DNA from: G965216695 sp965216695
GTDB taxonomy: Bacteria; Pseudomonadota; Gammaproteobacteria; Pseudomonadales; Azotimanducaceae
Assembly: GCA_965216695.1 (NCBI GenBank)
Contig: OZ244212.1
Span: 806,001-870,000 of the forward strand
Length of the DNA stretch: 64,000 nt
Direction of reading: 5' to 3'
Shown: positions 18,124-26,692 of the stretch, one piece after another
Numbering within the stretch: the first letter of the stretch is position 1
Layout of the letters: each line of letters opens with the position of its first letter
Notes under the pieces: model-generated
Told to the model about the DNA's origin: nothing
The model's database searches: none
Seen by the model: the letters and a program-made list of their open reading frames with translations, nothing else
Position numbers and translations under genes: made by a program

Positions 18124-18963
18124 TCAAACGTGTGCGCGCAATTCGACACCATCAAGCGTCGCCCGGTGCATCAGACGGCGTTGGCCAGGGTAGTCGTTGA
18201 GCGCGTAGTGCCACGTGCACCGGTTGTCCCAGAACGCGGTCGTTCCCGGGGTCCAGCGATGACGATACGTGTATTCCGGTTTGGACGCGTGCGCGTACAG
18301 ATAGTCGAGCAGCGGCCGGGATTCTTCGTCGGTCCAGCCTTCGAAACGCAGCGTAAACCCCGGATTGACATACAACGCGGGTCGACCCGACAACGGGTGC
18401 GCAATAACGACCGGATGCACCGAATCCTGAGTCGCGGCCTCCGCGTTGCCGAATCGATTGCCGACTTCGCGGGCGTGGTCGGATTGCCCGCCGAATACAT
18501 GGCGGCTCGAATGCACCGCACGCAGCCCAATCAGCGTTTTTTGCAAACCCTCCGACAGCGCATCGAACGCCAGATACATGCTGGCGAAAAGCGTGTCTCC
18601 ACCCCGATCCGGCGTTTCGAGTGCATGCAATATCGACCCCATCGCAGGCGCCTGGTCGTAGGAGTGGTCGGTATGCCAACCGCCCCCGATGTTCAACGCG
18701 TCGTCGACATCCTTGAATACCTGCGCGAGCCGCGGGTGCCCGTCGACCGGGCGAAAGAAGCGATTTACGTTGACCGTGCCCAGATCATCCGCCAACGCAA
18801 GCTGTTGCTCGGGCGACAAGGGCATGTTGGAGAAGAACAGTACACCGTACGTACCAAGCGCCTCGAGCAACCGCGCGCGCACCTCCGGCGCAAGGGGTTG
18901 GCGCAGATCCACACCGTCAACGTGCGCACCTACCGCACCGGTGGGTTGCAACTGCAGTTTCAT
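18124..18963 (-). CDS. TauD/TfdA-family Fe(II)/2-oxoglutarate dioxygenase
   Basis: 279 residues. Metal-binding H-x-D is His97/Asp99 in GGGWHTDHSY, the distal His is in CTWHYALNDYPGQRR, and the following Arg would bind 2-oxoglutarate. Family enzymes hydroxylate taurine, aryloxyacids, alkyl sulfates and similar compounds, using 2-oxoglutarate and oxygen in the cytoplasm. The ATG overlaps the stop of the MFS gene (ATGA). It is the last gene of the five-gene minus-strand unit with the UGSC selenoprotein. The substrate cannot be told. Confidence 0.9.
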   Translation of the reverse strand: MKLQLQPTGAVGAHVDGVDLRQPLAPEVRARLLEALGTYGVLFFSNMPLSPEQQLALADDLGTVNVNRFFRPVDGHPRLAQVFKDVDDALNIGGGWHTDHSYDQAPAMGSILHALETPDRGGDTLFASMYLAFDALSEGLQKTLIGLRAVHSSRHVFGGQSDHAREVGNRFGNAEAATQDSVHPVVIAHPLSGRPALYVNPGFTLRFEGWTDEESRPLLDYLYAHASKPEYTYRHRWTPGTTAFWDNRCTWHYALNDYPGQRRLMHRATLDGVELRAHV

Positions 18964-20255
18964 GTCAATGACCCCTCTGTTTCAGCCTTCTCCGCATCGC
19001 TCTGACCCCCCAACGCGGGCGCGTCCGGCGAGGGAAGCCACGCAAGCATAACGCCACTCAGAACGTTCAAGCCAGCAACCGCGTACAGCGCACCGGCATA
19101 GGATCCGTAAACGTCGAAGTAGTACGCAACCAGCCACGGCGCCAGCGCGCCGAAAAGAAGCGCGAACGGCAGGCCCGCACTCCGTACGGCACCCAGATAG
19201 CGTCGGCCGAAGTAGCTCGCCCAGATCACCTCCTGTAACGGGAGCATGCCGCCCCAGGCTATGCCAAGCACAACATAGCCTGCGTATATCCACGGCAACC
19301 GCCCCGCATCAACACTGAACACGATCGCCGCGAGCGCAATACCGGTGAGAGCTGCGCTGAAGGCCGCCAACGGTTTCGGTCGCAACCGGTCAATAAAGTA
19401 TCCCCAGATAGGCTTCGCCAGCATCGCGGGGATTGAAGCCACCACGATCGCAGCCGCGCTGGCGTTGCGGCTATGTCCCGCGTGCGTCAGGTACGGAATC
19501 GTATGCAGCAGCAACACGACTATGTTGATCACGAACAGACCGAACGCGAGCACCAGCAGATAGAAGGTGGGCGTACGCAACGCCTGCGACCGGGTAACCG
19601 AACGCGCCAGATCGCGGGCGGCGCGATCCGTGCGGCCCGCGGCGACGTCGTTCGCATCGCGGCCGTCCGGCAGGAGTCCGTACGCCTCCGGTTCGCGGCG
19701 CATACTCAACGCACACGGATACATGACGACGGCTGCGCCTAGCGCGAGCAGTAGCCACGCTTCGCGCCACCCCACCGCGTCGATCGCGTAGGTGACCGCC
19801 GGTGTCAGGACAATTCCCGCAAGCGACACACCCATCGCCGCCCAAGACACTGCAAATCCCCGCTTTTCAACAAACCATTTAGACAGCGTCACGTTGACGA
19901 CGAGATTGCCGATCAGCGCACAGCCAATCGTTGCAACCACGCCGTTGAGCAACCACCACGCGGTAAGCGATTGAATCAGAGAGTGCGCGGCGAGACCCAC
20001 GCACAAAACGGTGGTGCCGAGAAGCATCAACGGCCGGGCACCGTGTCGGTCGACGAGTGTGCCGGCGAAGAAACCGGTTATCCCCATAGCGATCTGCGCG
20101 ATGGAGCGCGACAACGTGAAATCAGTGTGACTCCACCCCAGTTCGGTGACCATCGGCAGAAAAAACGCGCCGCTGACGTAGCTCAATACGCCCATGGATA
20201 CGAATTGCGCGACGAAGCCGATCGCCACCAGGCGGTAGCCGTAGAAAACGGGCAT
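18960..20255 (-). CDS. MFS transporter (OFA/monocarboxylate-type)
   Basis: 431 residues with about 12 membrane segments. The loop DRHGARPLMLLG after helix 2 and the internal SRSIAQIAMGITGFFAGTLV fit the oxalate/formate antiporter and monocarboxylate transporter branch of MFS. I chose ATG 20255; a TTG directly before it is also possible. It lies between DUF4345 and the TauD dioxygenase and overlaps the latter by 4 nt. It probably imports the substrate handled by this operon, perhaps a small organic acid; the substrate is an inference from family only. Confidence 0.85.
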   Translation of the reverse strand: MPVFYGYRLVAIGFVAQFVSMGVLSYVSGAFFLPMVTELGWSHTDFTLSRSIAQIAMGITGFFAGTLVDRHGARPLMLLGTTVLCVGLAAHSLIQSLTAWWLLNGVVATIGCALIGNLVVNVTLSKWFVEKRGFAVSWAAMGVSLAGIVLTPAVTYAIDAVGWREAWLLLALGAAVVMYPCALSMRREPEAYGLLPDGRDANDVAAGRTDRAARDLARSVTRSQALRTPTFYLLVLAFGLFVINIVVLLLHTIPYLTHAGHSRNASAAAIVVASIPAMLAKPIWGYFIDRLRPKPLAAFSAALTGIALAAIVFSVDAGRLPWIYAGYVVLGIAWGGMLPLQEVIWASYFGRRYLGAVRSAGLPFALLFGALAPWLVAYYFDVYGSYAGALYAVAGLNVLSGVMLAWLPSPDAPALGGQSDAEKAETEGSLT

Positions 20256-20288
20256 CAATGCGCTCCGCGAATCGGGAGGACGCGAAGG

Positions 20289-20663
20289 CTACGCGCGTAG
20301 GCGACGGTGCGCCAGCATCAGCACCGCGATGATCACGAGTTCCGCCACGAAGTTGGTCATCGCGGTGGAGGAAACGCCTTCAGCGGCGAATCCCACCAGT
20401 CGACCCAACGCGATCGTTGCCATCAACAACGCCACCGGCAGGAACCAGAGCGTGTTGTTGCGAACCAAGCCCAGCACCAGCATTACGCCGCACGCCAGGA
20501 ACATGCCCCCTACGTCGCCACGCAGCGTGCTCATACCTGTTAGGTCCAGCGCTTCAATGCCCAGCGATCCGGACGCGGCAACCGGCGTGAAAATCATGCC
20601 GAAGGCCATGTACAGAAAGAGCGCCGCCAGCAATCCGATCAGCACTTTGAATGCTATTGCCAC
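20289..20663 (-). CDS. DUF4345-like small membrane protein
   Basis: 124 residues with four hydrophobic helices (FKVLIGLLAALFLYMAFGMIF, GGMFLACGVMLVLGLV, WFLPVALLMATIALGRLVG, FVAELVIIAVLMLA). Length, helix number and the GSLGIEALDLTGMSTLRGDVGG region match DUF4345 proteins, whose function is unknown. A GGAG site precedes the ATG. It starts 29 nt after the stop of the UGSC selenoprotein, so it is probably co-transcribed. Confidence 0.8.
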   Translation of the reverse strand: MAIAFKVLIGLLAALFLYMAFGMIFTPVAASGSLGIEALDLTGMSTLRGDVGGMFLACGVMLVLGLVRNNTLWFLPVALLMATIALGRLVGFAAEGVSSTAMTNFVAELVIIAVLMLAHRRLRA

Positions 20664-20692
20664 TGCGCTCTCCTCGGGTTTCAGTCAACCGC

Positions 20693-21214
20693 CTATTGAT
20701 TTTCCGTCAATGCCCGCAACACCTCGTCAACGATGGCGTCGGCCTTGTCACGCATCTGGGCGTCCGTTGCATCCTGAATCGGATGCTCAACGAACACCGC
20801 CCGCGCGGACGGCATGCCGAGCGCTTTCGCCTGCGTGTCAGCCGCATCTTCAAATTCGCGCGAAGCGATCGTTACTGCCGGAATACCCTGAATCTCGAAC
20901 CATACCGTGTCATGCAAACTGCACGTGGTACAGGAGCCTCAGTCCGCCAACGCCTCTACAACGAAGTCGGCATTCTGACGAATCTCGTGCCGGAGGGCGT
21001 CCGGTGCCGGTTTCGTAAACGTGGGTTTCGCAAAGCGTTTGAACGTGACACCGGGCAGCCGTTCGGCAAGGCGCTCTTCCAGCCGATCTATCAGCACGTT
21101 GCCCCGGGGCTTGGTGATGTCCAGAAATCCTACGCTGCCGCTGACCTGTCCCGAGCGCGCCACCGTTTGGCGTTCCACTGGTACCCGTTCGTCCGTGGGA
21201 TCCATCAGTTCCAT
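20693..21214 (-). CDS. UGSC-family selenoprotein (UGA at 20939-20941 read as Sec)
   Basis: 173 residues if the in-frame TGA is read as selenocysteine at position 92. The sequence across it is EALAD-Sec-GSCTTCSLHDTVWFE, which carries the Sec-Gly-Ser-Cys motif that names this family. Both halves make one domain: residues 1-91 are useless alone, and 93-173 have no start site of their own. A GGGAG site lies 7 nt before ATG 21214; an ATG six bases upstream is less well spaced. A hairpin with a G-first triloop follows the UGA (see 20903-20930). Family members are thought to be redox enzymes, some with Cys for Sec; the reaction is not established. The gene upstream encodes a thioredoxin-fold protein that may be its partner. 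Standard gene calling would give two fragments. Confidence 0.88.
20903..20930 (-). promoter_or_regulatory. putative bacterial SECIS hairpin (UGSC gene)
   Basis: Begins 8 nt after the UGA. Lower stem UACC/GGUA, an asymmetric internal loop (1 and 4 nt), upper stem CGUGCA/UGCAUG with one G-U pair, and loop GUU. The loop starts 19 nt after the UGA, and its first base is G, as expected for SelB-binding elements. The structure was drawn by eye from the sequence. Confidence 0.6.
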
Positions 21215-21327
21215 AAACATACTCCCGTCGAAGTCGATCCGACGACTTTGGCGCACGCCCCCCCGGCGGTCAAGCCATTGGGGACGGGGGCCAACCTGAG
21301 AACGCCAACCGTCGATCAAAAAGCCTG

Positions 21328-22908
21328 TCAGACCACCGCATCGGTTATTGCGCGCGACACTGATATGGAGCCTATGGGTCCCGTGGCCCAGCCGCAGAAT
21401 CCCGCTGAGAATTTCCCGGCGTCACCGCCGGCGACGACGATGTGCACGTCTTCCGGTTGGCGGAATTTGGGCAAGCGTCGCGCACGAGCCTCGGCATCCA
21501 TCTTTTCGAGTGCGGCGGGTTTGAAGCCAACGCCACAGTCGTCGTCCGCAGCCAGCGCATCGATCGGCCGTTCCGTTACCTGCTGAATCCGGGCCCGCAG
21601 ATCCGCTTTGCTGAAGCCGTCGCGCGCCAGCGTATCGACGTGCTCCGGACAAACCACCAGAAACACCTCGGTACCAAAGTGCGCCTTAGGGTGAAACGCG
21701 GACTCCAGGCACAGTCCGATACTGCCGCCCAGCTGGTGCGCCGACAACGAGTCCTGGTCCACGATCAGCGTCGGCCCACTGGTTGCGGCAAACACCGTTA
21801 CTACCGATTCGTCGGCGCGAAAACCGCGCTCCACATGTAGTGGCTCCCAATTGCTGCGTTCCTCGCGCTCAGCAAAACACATTGTAAATTTCATTGGATT
21901 GCCGAGGGTGGAGCGTTCTGTGCCTCCAGGACGCGCGCCGCCGATGTTGCGCACTGCAAGGCGTACGGCGCGGCCGATCGTCGCGTTCGCACGATGTCCC
22001 TGGCCCAGCGCACCCATCCCGGCGCTCATGCCGATCCGGTCGCGGATCGGACCGTTCACGATCATCAGCGGGCTGGCGCCCATGGTCGTTGCCATAACGC
22101 CGTGAATGTTGAATTCATCGGTGCAGACCGCCTCCAGCGCGGTGATGACCACGGGGAGATACTCGGGCAGGCATCCCGCCATCACGGCGTTGATTGCCAC
22201 TTTCTCGACCGTCGCCTCGCCCATGTTCGGAGGCACCGTCGCAATCACGTCGCGCGCGTCGCGTCGCGTGCCGGCGAGCATCTTCAGCACACGCTCTGGC
22301 GTGGGGGGCACCAGGGGCAATCCGTCGCTGAAGCCCTGATCGAACATGAATTCGAACGGATCGTCGCTCACACCAACCTCGATGCGCCGCGCACGCAAAG
22401 GGCTGCCGCTGGCCTCAGCCTCGAGCCGCGCGAGATGCGAAGGGTCCTGCGACAGAGAACCGCAGCCCGGACGCCAGTCCGGCAATGCGTCCCAGTCCAG
22501 CGACGGCTCGGCAATCAAGCCATCACCCACGATGCGCGCGACCAACGATTGCCAATCGTCCTTGGCGAAGCCTTCTACGCGCGCTTCGTTGCCGTCTTCG
22601 GCCCGATAGACGGCGCAAGGCACGATCTCGATTCCGTAGTCGTAACTGACGGTGAGCGTCTCGTCATCGAGCAGCGCAAACGGCAACGTGTGCGAGGCCT
22701 CGAGCACACGGTTACCCTGCACCGTTTGACCCACACAGAACCAGGCATCTACCGCCTGCAGGGCCGGTCCCAAAGCCGCGAGCAACGGCATGATCTCCCT
22801 GCAGGTCGGGCAGTCTTCCTTCACGAAAACCACCACCGACGCCGAAGCGCCGTCGTAGCGCACGGGGCCGTTCCCCGCGGCTGCCAGTTCGAATGCCCGA
22901 TTTTCCAT
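21328..22908 (-). CDS. thioredoxin-fold protein with large C-terminal domain, partner of UGSC protein
   Basis: 526 residues. Residues about 20-135 form a thioredoxin-like fold: SVVVFVKEDCPTCREIMP has a C-P-T-C pair (Cys33/Cys36), and IEIVPCAVYR supplies the cis-proline. The remaining ~370 residues (from DDPFEFMFDQGFSDGLPLVP) form a domain I know only as uncharacterised, with conserved glycine-rich stretches such as ATTMGASPLMIVNGP and a C-terminal GKFSAGFCGW. The ATG follows GGGGGG; earlier in-frame starts are less plausible. It is the first gene of the operon whose second gene is the UGSC selenoprotein, 113 nt downstream. A plausible role is to pass electrons through the CxxC pair, but this is inferred. 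Confidence 0.75.
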   Translation of the reverse strand: MENRAFELAAAGNGPVRYDGASASVVVFVKEDCPTCREIMPLLAALGPALQAVDAWFCVGQTVQGNRVLEASHTLPFALLDDETLTVSYDYGIEIVPCAVYRAEDGNEARVEGFAKDDWQSLVARIVGDGLIAEPSLDWDALPDWRPGCGSLSQDPSHLARLEAEASGSPLRARRIEVGVSDDPFEFMFDQGFSDGLPLVPPTPERVLKMLAGTRRDARDVIATVPPNMGEATVEKVAINAVMAGCLPEYLPVVITALEAVCTDEFNIHGVMATTMGASPLMIVNGPIRDRIGMSAGMGALGQGHRANATIGRAVRLAVRNIGGARPGGTERSTLGNPMKFTMCFAEREERSNWEPLHVERGFRADESVVTVFAATSGPTLIVDQDSLSAHQLGGSIGLCLESAFHPKAHFGTEVFLVVCPEHVDTLARDGFSKADLRARIQQVTERPIDALAADDDCGVGFKPAALEKMDAEARARRLPKFRQPEDVHIVVAGGDAGKFSAGFCGWATGPIGSISVSRAITDAVV

Positions 22909-23284
22909 CGCTGCCCCCCGAATCGAACGATTTACCAACGATAGCCTCAAGTTACCTGTTTTAGGAACCGCGTGCTTCGTGTATCTTTCGCCCTGGCGTC
23001 CGTCGATTTCATCGAGAGCGCCACAGGGCCCCAAACAACACCCAACAGCCGCACGGCACAACCCGCTTTTTCCAAACAGAGCTCAAACAGAGCTCAAACT
23101 TCCGGAGCAAAAAAGCGGTCAGACGCGCCACAAAAAAAAGCAAAAGTAAGAACAAGAACAAGAACAAGCAAAAACAGCGGTAACAACAGGTCTGGGTGGT
23201 GTACACCCTGCGGCGCGTCCGAAACGTAGCGTGGGTGTGAGAGGGAATGGACTGGTTCGAGAGTGTGGGACACGTTTTTTAGCG
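22909..23284. other. intergenic region with short repeats
   Basis: About 375 nt between divergent genes, so it should hold the promoters of the selenoprotein operon (minus) and of the FHA-like gene (plus). It is unusually A-rich on the plus strand from about 23070 to 23175. It contains a direct repeat AAACAGAGCTC (23074-23084 and 23085-23095) and about 3.5 copies of AAGAAC (23148-23168). No gene is credible; frames on the minus strand give only Leu/Phe-rich low-complexity sequence. Confidence 0.55.
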
Positions 23285-24916
23285 ATGGCGCTATCTGCAA
23301 CCAAAGCAGCAGGTTCGCTCGACTGGTATTTCATTACCGACGACGACGACCTGACGTTACGCATTACCAACGGTTTGTGCATCGGCGAGGACGCCAACGG
23401 TGAGCTGGCGTTGAATGACGGCCGAACCGCTTGCCGGTGGCTCGCCTTCACGATCAAAGACAACAACGAGCTGTGGGCAGCAACGCAGGGTGATGCGTGG
23501 TACATCGAGGTCGGCGACCTGGTCGTGCGCGAGTTTCGACTGGATTCCGGCACGGCGATGCAACTCCCGCACGCAACCTTGCACATCTCAAACGGCTTCC
23601 AACGGCCAACCGACCGCGAGATGCAGGTTTTCGTGCATCCGATAAAACCCCTCCCAATTCCTACAAAGCGCTCTAACAGTACGCTTGAAGTTATTGAAAG
23701 TAAGAATTTTAAACCTAGCGAGGCCCGCTCGAGAAAACACTCAGCAGCAGCGGGCGAGCAGGAATCGCATGCAGCGCGCGCCGGCGAGTCGATCGCCCGG
23801 GATCGACGGGAACGATCACAGGAACCGTCCAGAACAGATCAACGATTGCCCCCGACGTTGTTACAGGAAGAACCGGCCAACATACCCCTGCTGATCGAAT
23901 CCCTCACGCTCAGCGATACCCCCAAAGCGTCGTTCAGCGACGCCCAGGGAGACGTCCCGCCTGAAGGAAACGACGACGCCCGAGTCCACACCCCGGTGTT
24001 CACACCCATTCCAACGCCAATTCTTGTGCAGGAACCCCGCGGTTACATTCCATCGGAACCCTCCGCAAACGATCGGCTTGCAGACACGGCCGTGAACGAG
24101 CCCGTTCTGACCCCGTCTCTCGCCGCGGATCGGGTCATCATGGAAAAAGGCCCGATTCTGGATCGGCTGGTGTGGGCCCTCCCCGTGACCGCCCTGGTGT
24201 TGTTCCTGGCGTTCATCAGCACGCTGGACTTCGACCGCGACGTGATTGGCTCCGGATCCACGGCAGCGATCCCGTTCAGCGAACCGGGCGACCCCGACAT
24301 ACTGATGACGAGTGTCGACGATATGCTTTCCCATCGTGCCGCTGATCCCACCGTATTGGCGTTCGCGCGCAACGCATACGAGTCCGTACTCCTCCAGGAC
24401 CCTGCCAACGCGCGCGCGCTGTCCGGGCTCGAGCGGATCACGGAACTGGATCGCACCGGTGCTCCGGCAGGTAATTCACCCGACAAGCCGACAGCAGGGA
24501 CTACACCGACTCAAGATCCAAGCGAAGCAGCGTCCCACGGAACAGCATCCAATGAGACCACGCCCAACGAAGCGCCCGGCACAACCACGCCAGATACACC
24601 GACGCCTGACGCATTGCAGCAGAAGCTGGCCAGTGCCCAGGCGCTCGCAGACGACGGTTTTCTAACCTATCCCCAAGGGCAGTCCGCCGTGTCGCTCGCC
24701 CAGGATGTGCTCGCACGCGACGCAGACAACCCAGCAGCGAGAGACCTGTTGAGCACAGCCGCCGATCGCCTCGCCGTCGCGGCACAGGACGCGATCGACG
24801 TGGGTATGTACCAGGAAGCCTCTGTGCTGGCCCAGGACGTCCTCGCGTTCTATCCGAACCACGCAAGAGCGCTTTCCATCGCCGCGACAACCGCCGAGGT
24901 GCTGGACGCCCCTTAA
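23285..24916 (+). CDS. membrane-anchored protein with FHA-like N-terminus and TPR-like C-terminus
   Basis: 543 residues from ATG 23285; in-frame GTG codons at 23231 and 23237 could add up to 18 residues, and no start has a clear ribosome site. Residues 10-110 are a compact beta-rich domain (LTLRITNGLCIGEDANGELA, WYIEVGDLVVREFRL) reminiscent of an FHA domain, but without an obvious phosphothreonine-binding signature. A long polar, proline-rich linker follows. A membrane helix lies near residue 300 (LVWALPVTALVLFLAFIST). The C-terminal part has TPR-like helices (NAYESVLLQDPANARALSGL, SVLAQDVLAFYPNHARAL) separated by a Thr/Pro-rich linker. Probably a scaffold at the inner membrane; function unknown. 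Confidence 0.6.
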   Translation: MALSATKAAGSLDWYFITDDDDLTLRITNGLCIGEDANGELALNDGRTACRWLAFTIKDNNELWAATQGDAWYIEVGDLVVREFRLDSGTAMQLPHATLHISNGFQRPTDREMQVFVHPIKPLPIPTKRSNSTLEVIESKNFKPSEARSRKHSAAAGEQESHAARAGESIARDRRERSQEPSRTDQRLPPTLLQEEPANIPLLIESLTLSDTPKASFSDAQGDVPPEGNDDARVHTPVFTPIPTPILVQEPRGYIPSEPSANDRLADTAVNEPVLTPSLAADRVIMEKGPILDRLVWALPVTALVLFLAFISTLDFDRDVIGSGSTAAIPFSEPGDPDILMTSVDDMLSHRAADPTVLAFARNAYESVLLQDPANARALSGLERITELDRTGAPAGNSPDKPTAGTTPTQDPSEAASHGTASNETTPNEAPGTTTPDTPTPDALQQKLASAQALADDGFLTYPQGQSAVSLAQDVLARDADNPAARDLLSTAADRLAVAAQDAIDVGMYQEASVLAQDVLAFYPNHARALSIAATTAEVLDAP

Positions 24917-24935
24917 CACCGCACCCCGCGGCCGT

Positions 24936-26168
24936 TCAGTCGAGATACTCCGGCAGCAGGGACGCCCGACCCACCGCTGAACCGCGCTCAATCGCGTGCT
25001 CGCCGTAGCGCTCGGTGATACGGTCCAGCATCTCCTCCAGATTGCGGTTTCGCGCAAGGTCCACGAACAGATCCTGCTGACAGGGCAAGGAATCCCGCCT
25101 GCCCAGTGCGAACGCGGACAACCCCACCAGCCGCACGGGACTCCCGTCCCAGGTAGCCAGTACCAAGCGCGTCGCGTGTTCACTGAGACTCCTCGCCAGG
25201 TCCGTTGCCGGCAACAGCTGCTGACGCGTCGTCGTCCTAAAATCGGCGTACCGCAACTTGATCCGCACACCAGCGGCTACGTACCCTTGCCTGCGCAAGC
25301 GCCGCGCAACACGGTCCGCGGCAGTGTTGACGTGCGCAACGATCTGCCGGCGGGTTCTCAGATTGCGCGGGAGCGTCCGGTCTGACCCCAGGGTTTTCTG
25401 GCCCTGCGCGTTGGCAACCACGCGATCGTCTTCGCCGCGCGCGAGCCGCCGGAAGTGCAGCCCCCTGGTACCTACGCGCGCCGTCGCATCGGCCTTGGAC
25501 AGTGCCGCGACATCGCCAATCGTGTGCAGATCCAGCGACTGCAACCGAGCGGTAGTTTTGGGACCCGCGCCCCAGAGCCAGCGGACGGACAGCGGCCGAA
25601 GAAAGTCGCGCGTACCCTCCGGGGGCACCACCAACACGCCGTTGGGTTTCGCATAACCACTGGCAACCTTGGCCACGAACTTGTTACGCGCAATACCGAC
25701 AGAAACCTCCAAACCACCGGTTGCCCGCCGCACGCGTTCCCGCAACAGCCCGGCCATGGCCACCGGGTTGCCGAAAAGGTGGATAGAACCCGTGATATCC
25801 AGAAACGCTTCATCCAGAGACAACGCCTGTACGACCGGCGAGAACGACCTGAAGACCTCCATCGTGGCCTCGGAGAGCTCTTTGTAGCGTGAGAATCGAG
25901 GAGGCACGACCACCGCGCCCGGACACCGCCGCAGCGCCTCCTGCACCGGCATTGCGGATCCGACCCGATATCGACGCGCCTCGTAGCTGGCCGTGAGCAC
26001 AACGCCACGCCCGCCGCGGGGGCCTACAAGCACCGGGCGGCCGCGCAGTTCAGGCGCGTCCATCTGCTCGACCGACGCATAGAACGCATCCAGATCGGCA
26101 TGAAGGATCACCGGAACGCGGCTAGAACTCCGTTCACAATTTCGCTGGTCACACTGTTCGGAAGTCAT
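24936..26168 (-). CDS. dinB: DNA polymerase IV (Y-family)
   Basis: 410 residues. Error-prone lesion-bypass polymerase. Visible: HADLDAFYASVEQ with the first catalytic Asp, steric region GVVLTASYEARRY, the second acidic motif SLDEAFLDIT, SVGIARNKFVAKVAS, helix-hairpin-helix near LWGAGPKTTARL, and a little-finger domain. The C-terminus lacks a typical QLxLF clamp-binding end; QQDLFVDL near residue 370 is a possible substitute. A perfect LexA half-site pair lies about 50 nt upstream (26218-26237), so it should be SOS-induced. A UmuC-like paralogue is unlikely because no umuD is adjacent. Confidence 0.92.
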   Translation of the reverse strand: MTSEQCDQRNCERSSSRVPVILHADLDAFYASVEQMDAPELRGRPVLVGPRGGRGVVLTASYEARRYRVGSAMPVQEALRRCPGAVVVPPRFSRYKELSEATMEVFRSFSPVVQALSLDEAFLDITGSIHLFGNPVAMAGLLRERVRRATGGLEVSVGIARNKFVAKVASGYAKPNGVLVVPPEGTRDFLRPLSVRWLWGAGPKTTARLQSLDLHTIGDVAALSKADATARVGTRGLHFRRLARGEDDRVVANAQGQKTLGSDRTLPRNLRTRRQIVAHVNTAADRVARRLRRQGYVAAGVRIKLRYADFRTTTRQQLLPATDLARSLSEHATRLVLATWDGSPVRLVGLSAFALGRRDSLPCQQDLFVDLARNRNLEEMLDRITERYGEHAIERGSAVGRASLLPEYLD

Positions 26169-26217
26169 CCGGGTAGCGACTCGCAGCCCCTCAGAGGACG
26201 CATGCTACCGCAGCGAC

Positions 26218-26237
26218 AACTGTATTTATATACAGTT
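26218..26237 (-). promoter_or_regulatory. LexA operator (SOS box)
   Basis: AACTGTATTTATATACAGTT: CTGT and ACAG separated by eight A/T bases, the E. coli-type consensus, with extended symmetry. It lies 49 nt upstream of the dinB start and just after the DUF4124 gene, in the expected position to repress dinB. Confidence 0.85.
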
Positions 26238-26248
26238 ATACGTCAGGC

Positions 26249-26533
26249 CTATTCGAACGCGCCGGAATCTATCTCCGTGACACCAGCACCATCGATCTGC
26301 AGCGCCTGGCTCTGATTCGGGGCGACCTCGTTGGAAAAGTGCCATACTCCGTTCTCATCCTGCCAGCGATGCACGACAACGGGGCCTTGAGGTACTACGC
26401 TCCCCATGTCCGGCAGATCTGCAAGCTGCTCCTCCGCCTCCATCAACGGTTGGCCATCCGGGCCCTTAATGAAATACGGCGCAACGATGGCCGCAAGAAG
26501 AATGAACGAAAGGAACGATAGCCACATCTTCAT
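26249..26533 (-). CDS. DUF4124-like membrane-anchored protein
   Basis: 94 residues. An N-terminal membrane segment or uncleaved signal (WLSFLSFILLAAIVAPYFI) is followed by an acidic linker and a DUF4124-like strand pair (VHRWQDENGVWHFSNEV), a small domain common in gammaproteobacterial envelope proteins. GGAG lies about 9 nt before ATG 26533; an upstream start would extend it by 7 residues. Located directly upstream of dinB with the SOS box between them. Function unknown. Confidence 0.75.
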   Translation of the reverse strand: MKMWLSFLSFILLAAIVAPYFIKGPDGQPLMEAEEQLADLPDMGSVVPQGPVVVHRWQDENGVWHFSNEVAPNQSQALQIDGAGVTEIDSGAFE

Positions 26534-26692
26534 GGTGCGCCGCTCCAAAATCACTGAAACGACGCCGAATGTAGCCGGCGTTTCGGTCGCCGACTACCGA
26601 AGCGCGCACAATCTGTGGTTATCTACGATCGTGCGGCCTGTGAAATCCTCGACGCACGCCAAACCCCCGGCCAGTGATGTGACCGCGCGCTC

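Noticed and set aside
21328..21330. Stop of the thioredoxin-fold gene considered as another Sec codon.
   Set aside because: The sequence after it (Gln-Ala-Phe, then another stop) does not continue a domain.
23148..23168. Tandem repeats considered as a CRISPR array.
   Set aside because: Units are 6 bases without spacers; not a CRISPR.
24936..26168. DNA polymerase IV considered as UmuC with a partner.
   Set aside because: No umuD-like gene is adjacent and the length fits DinB.
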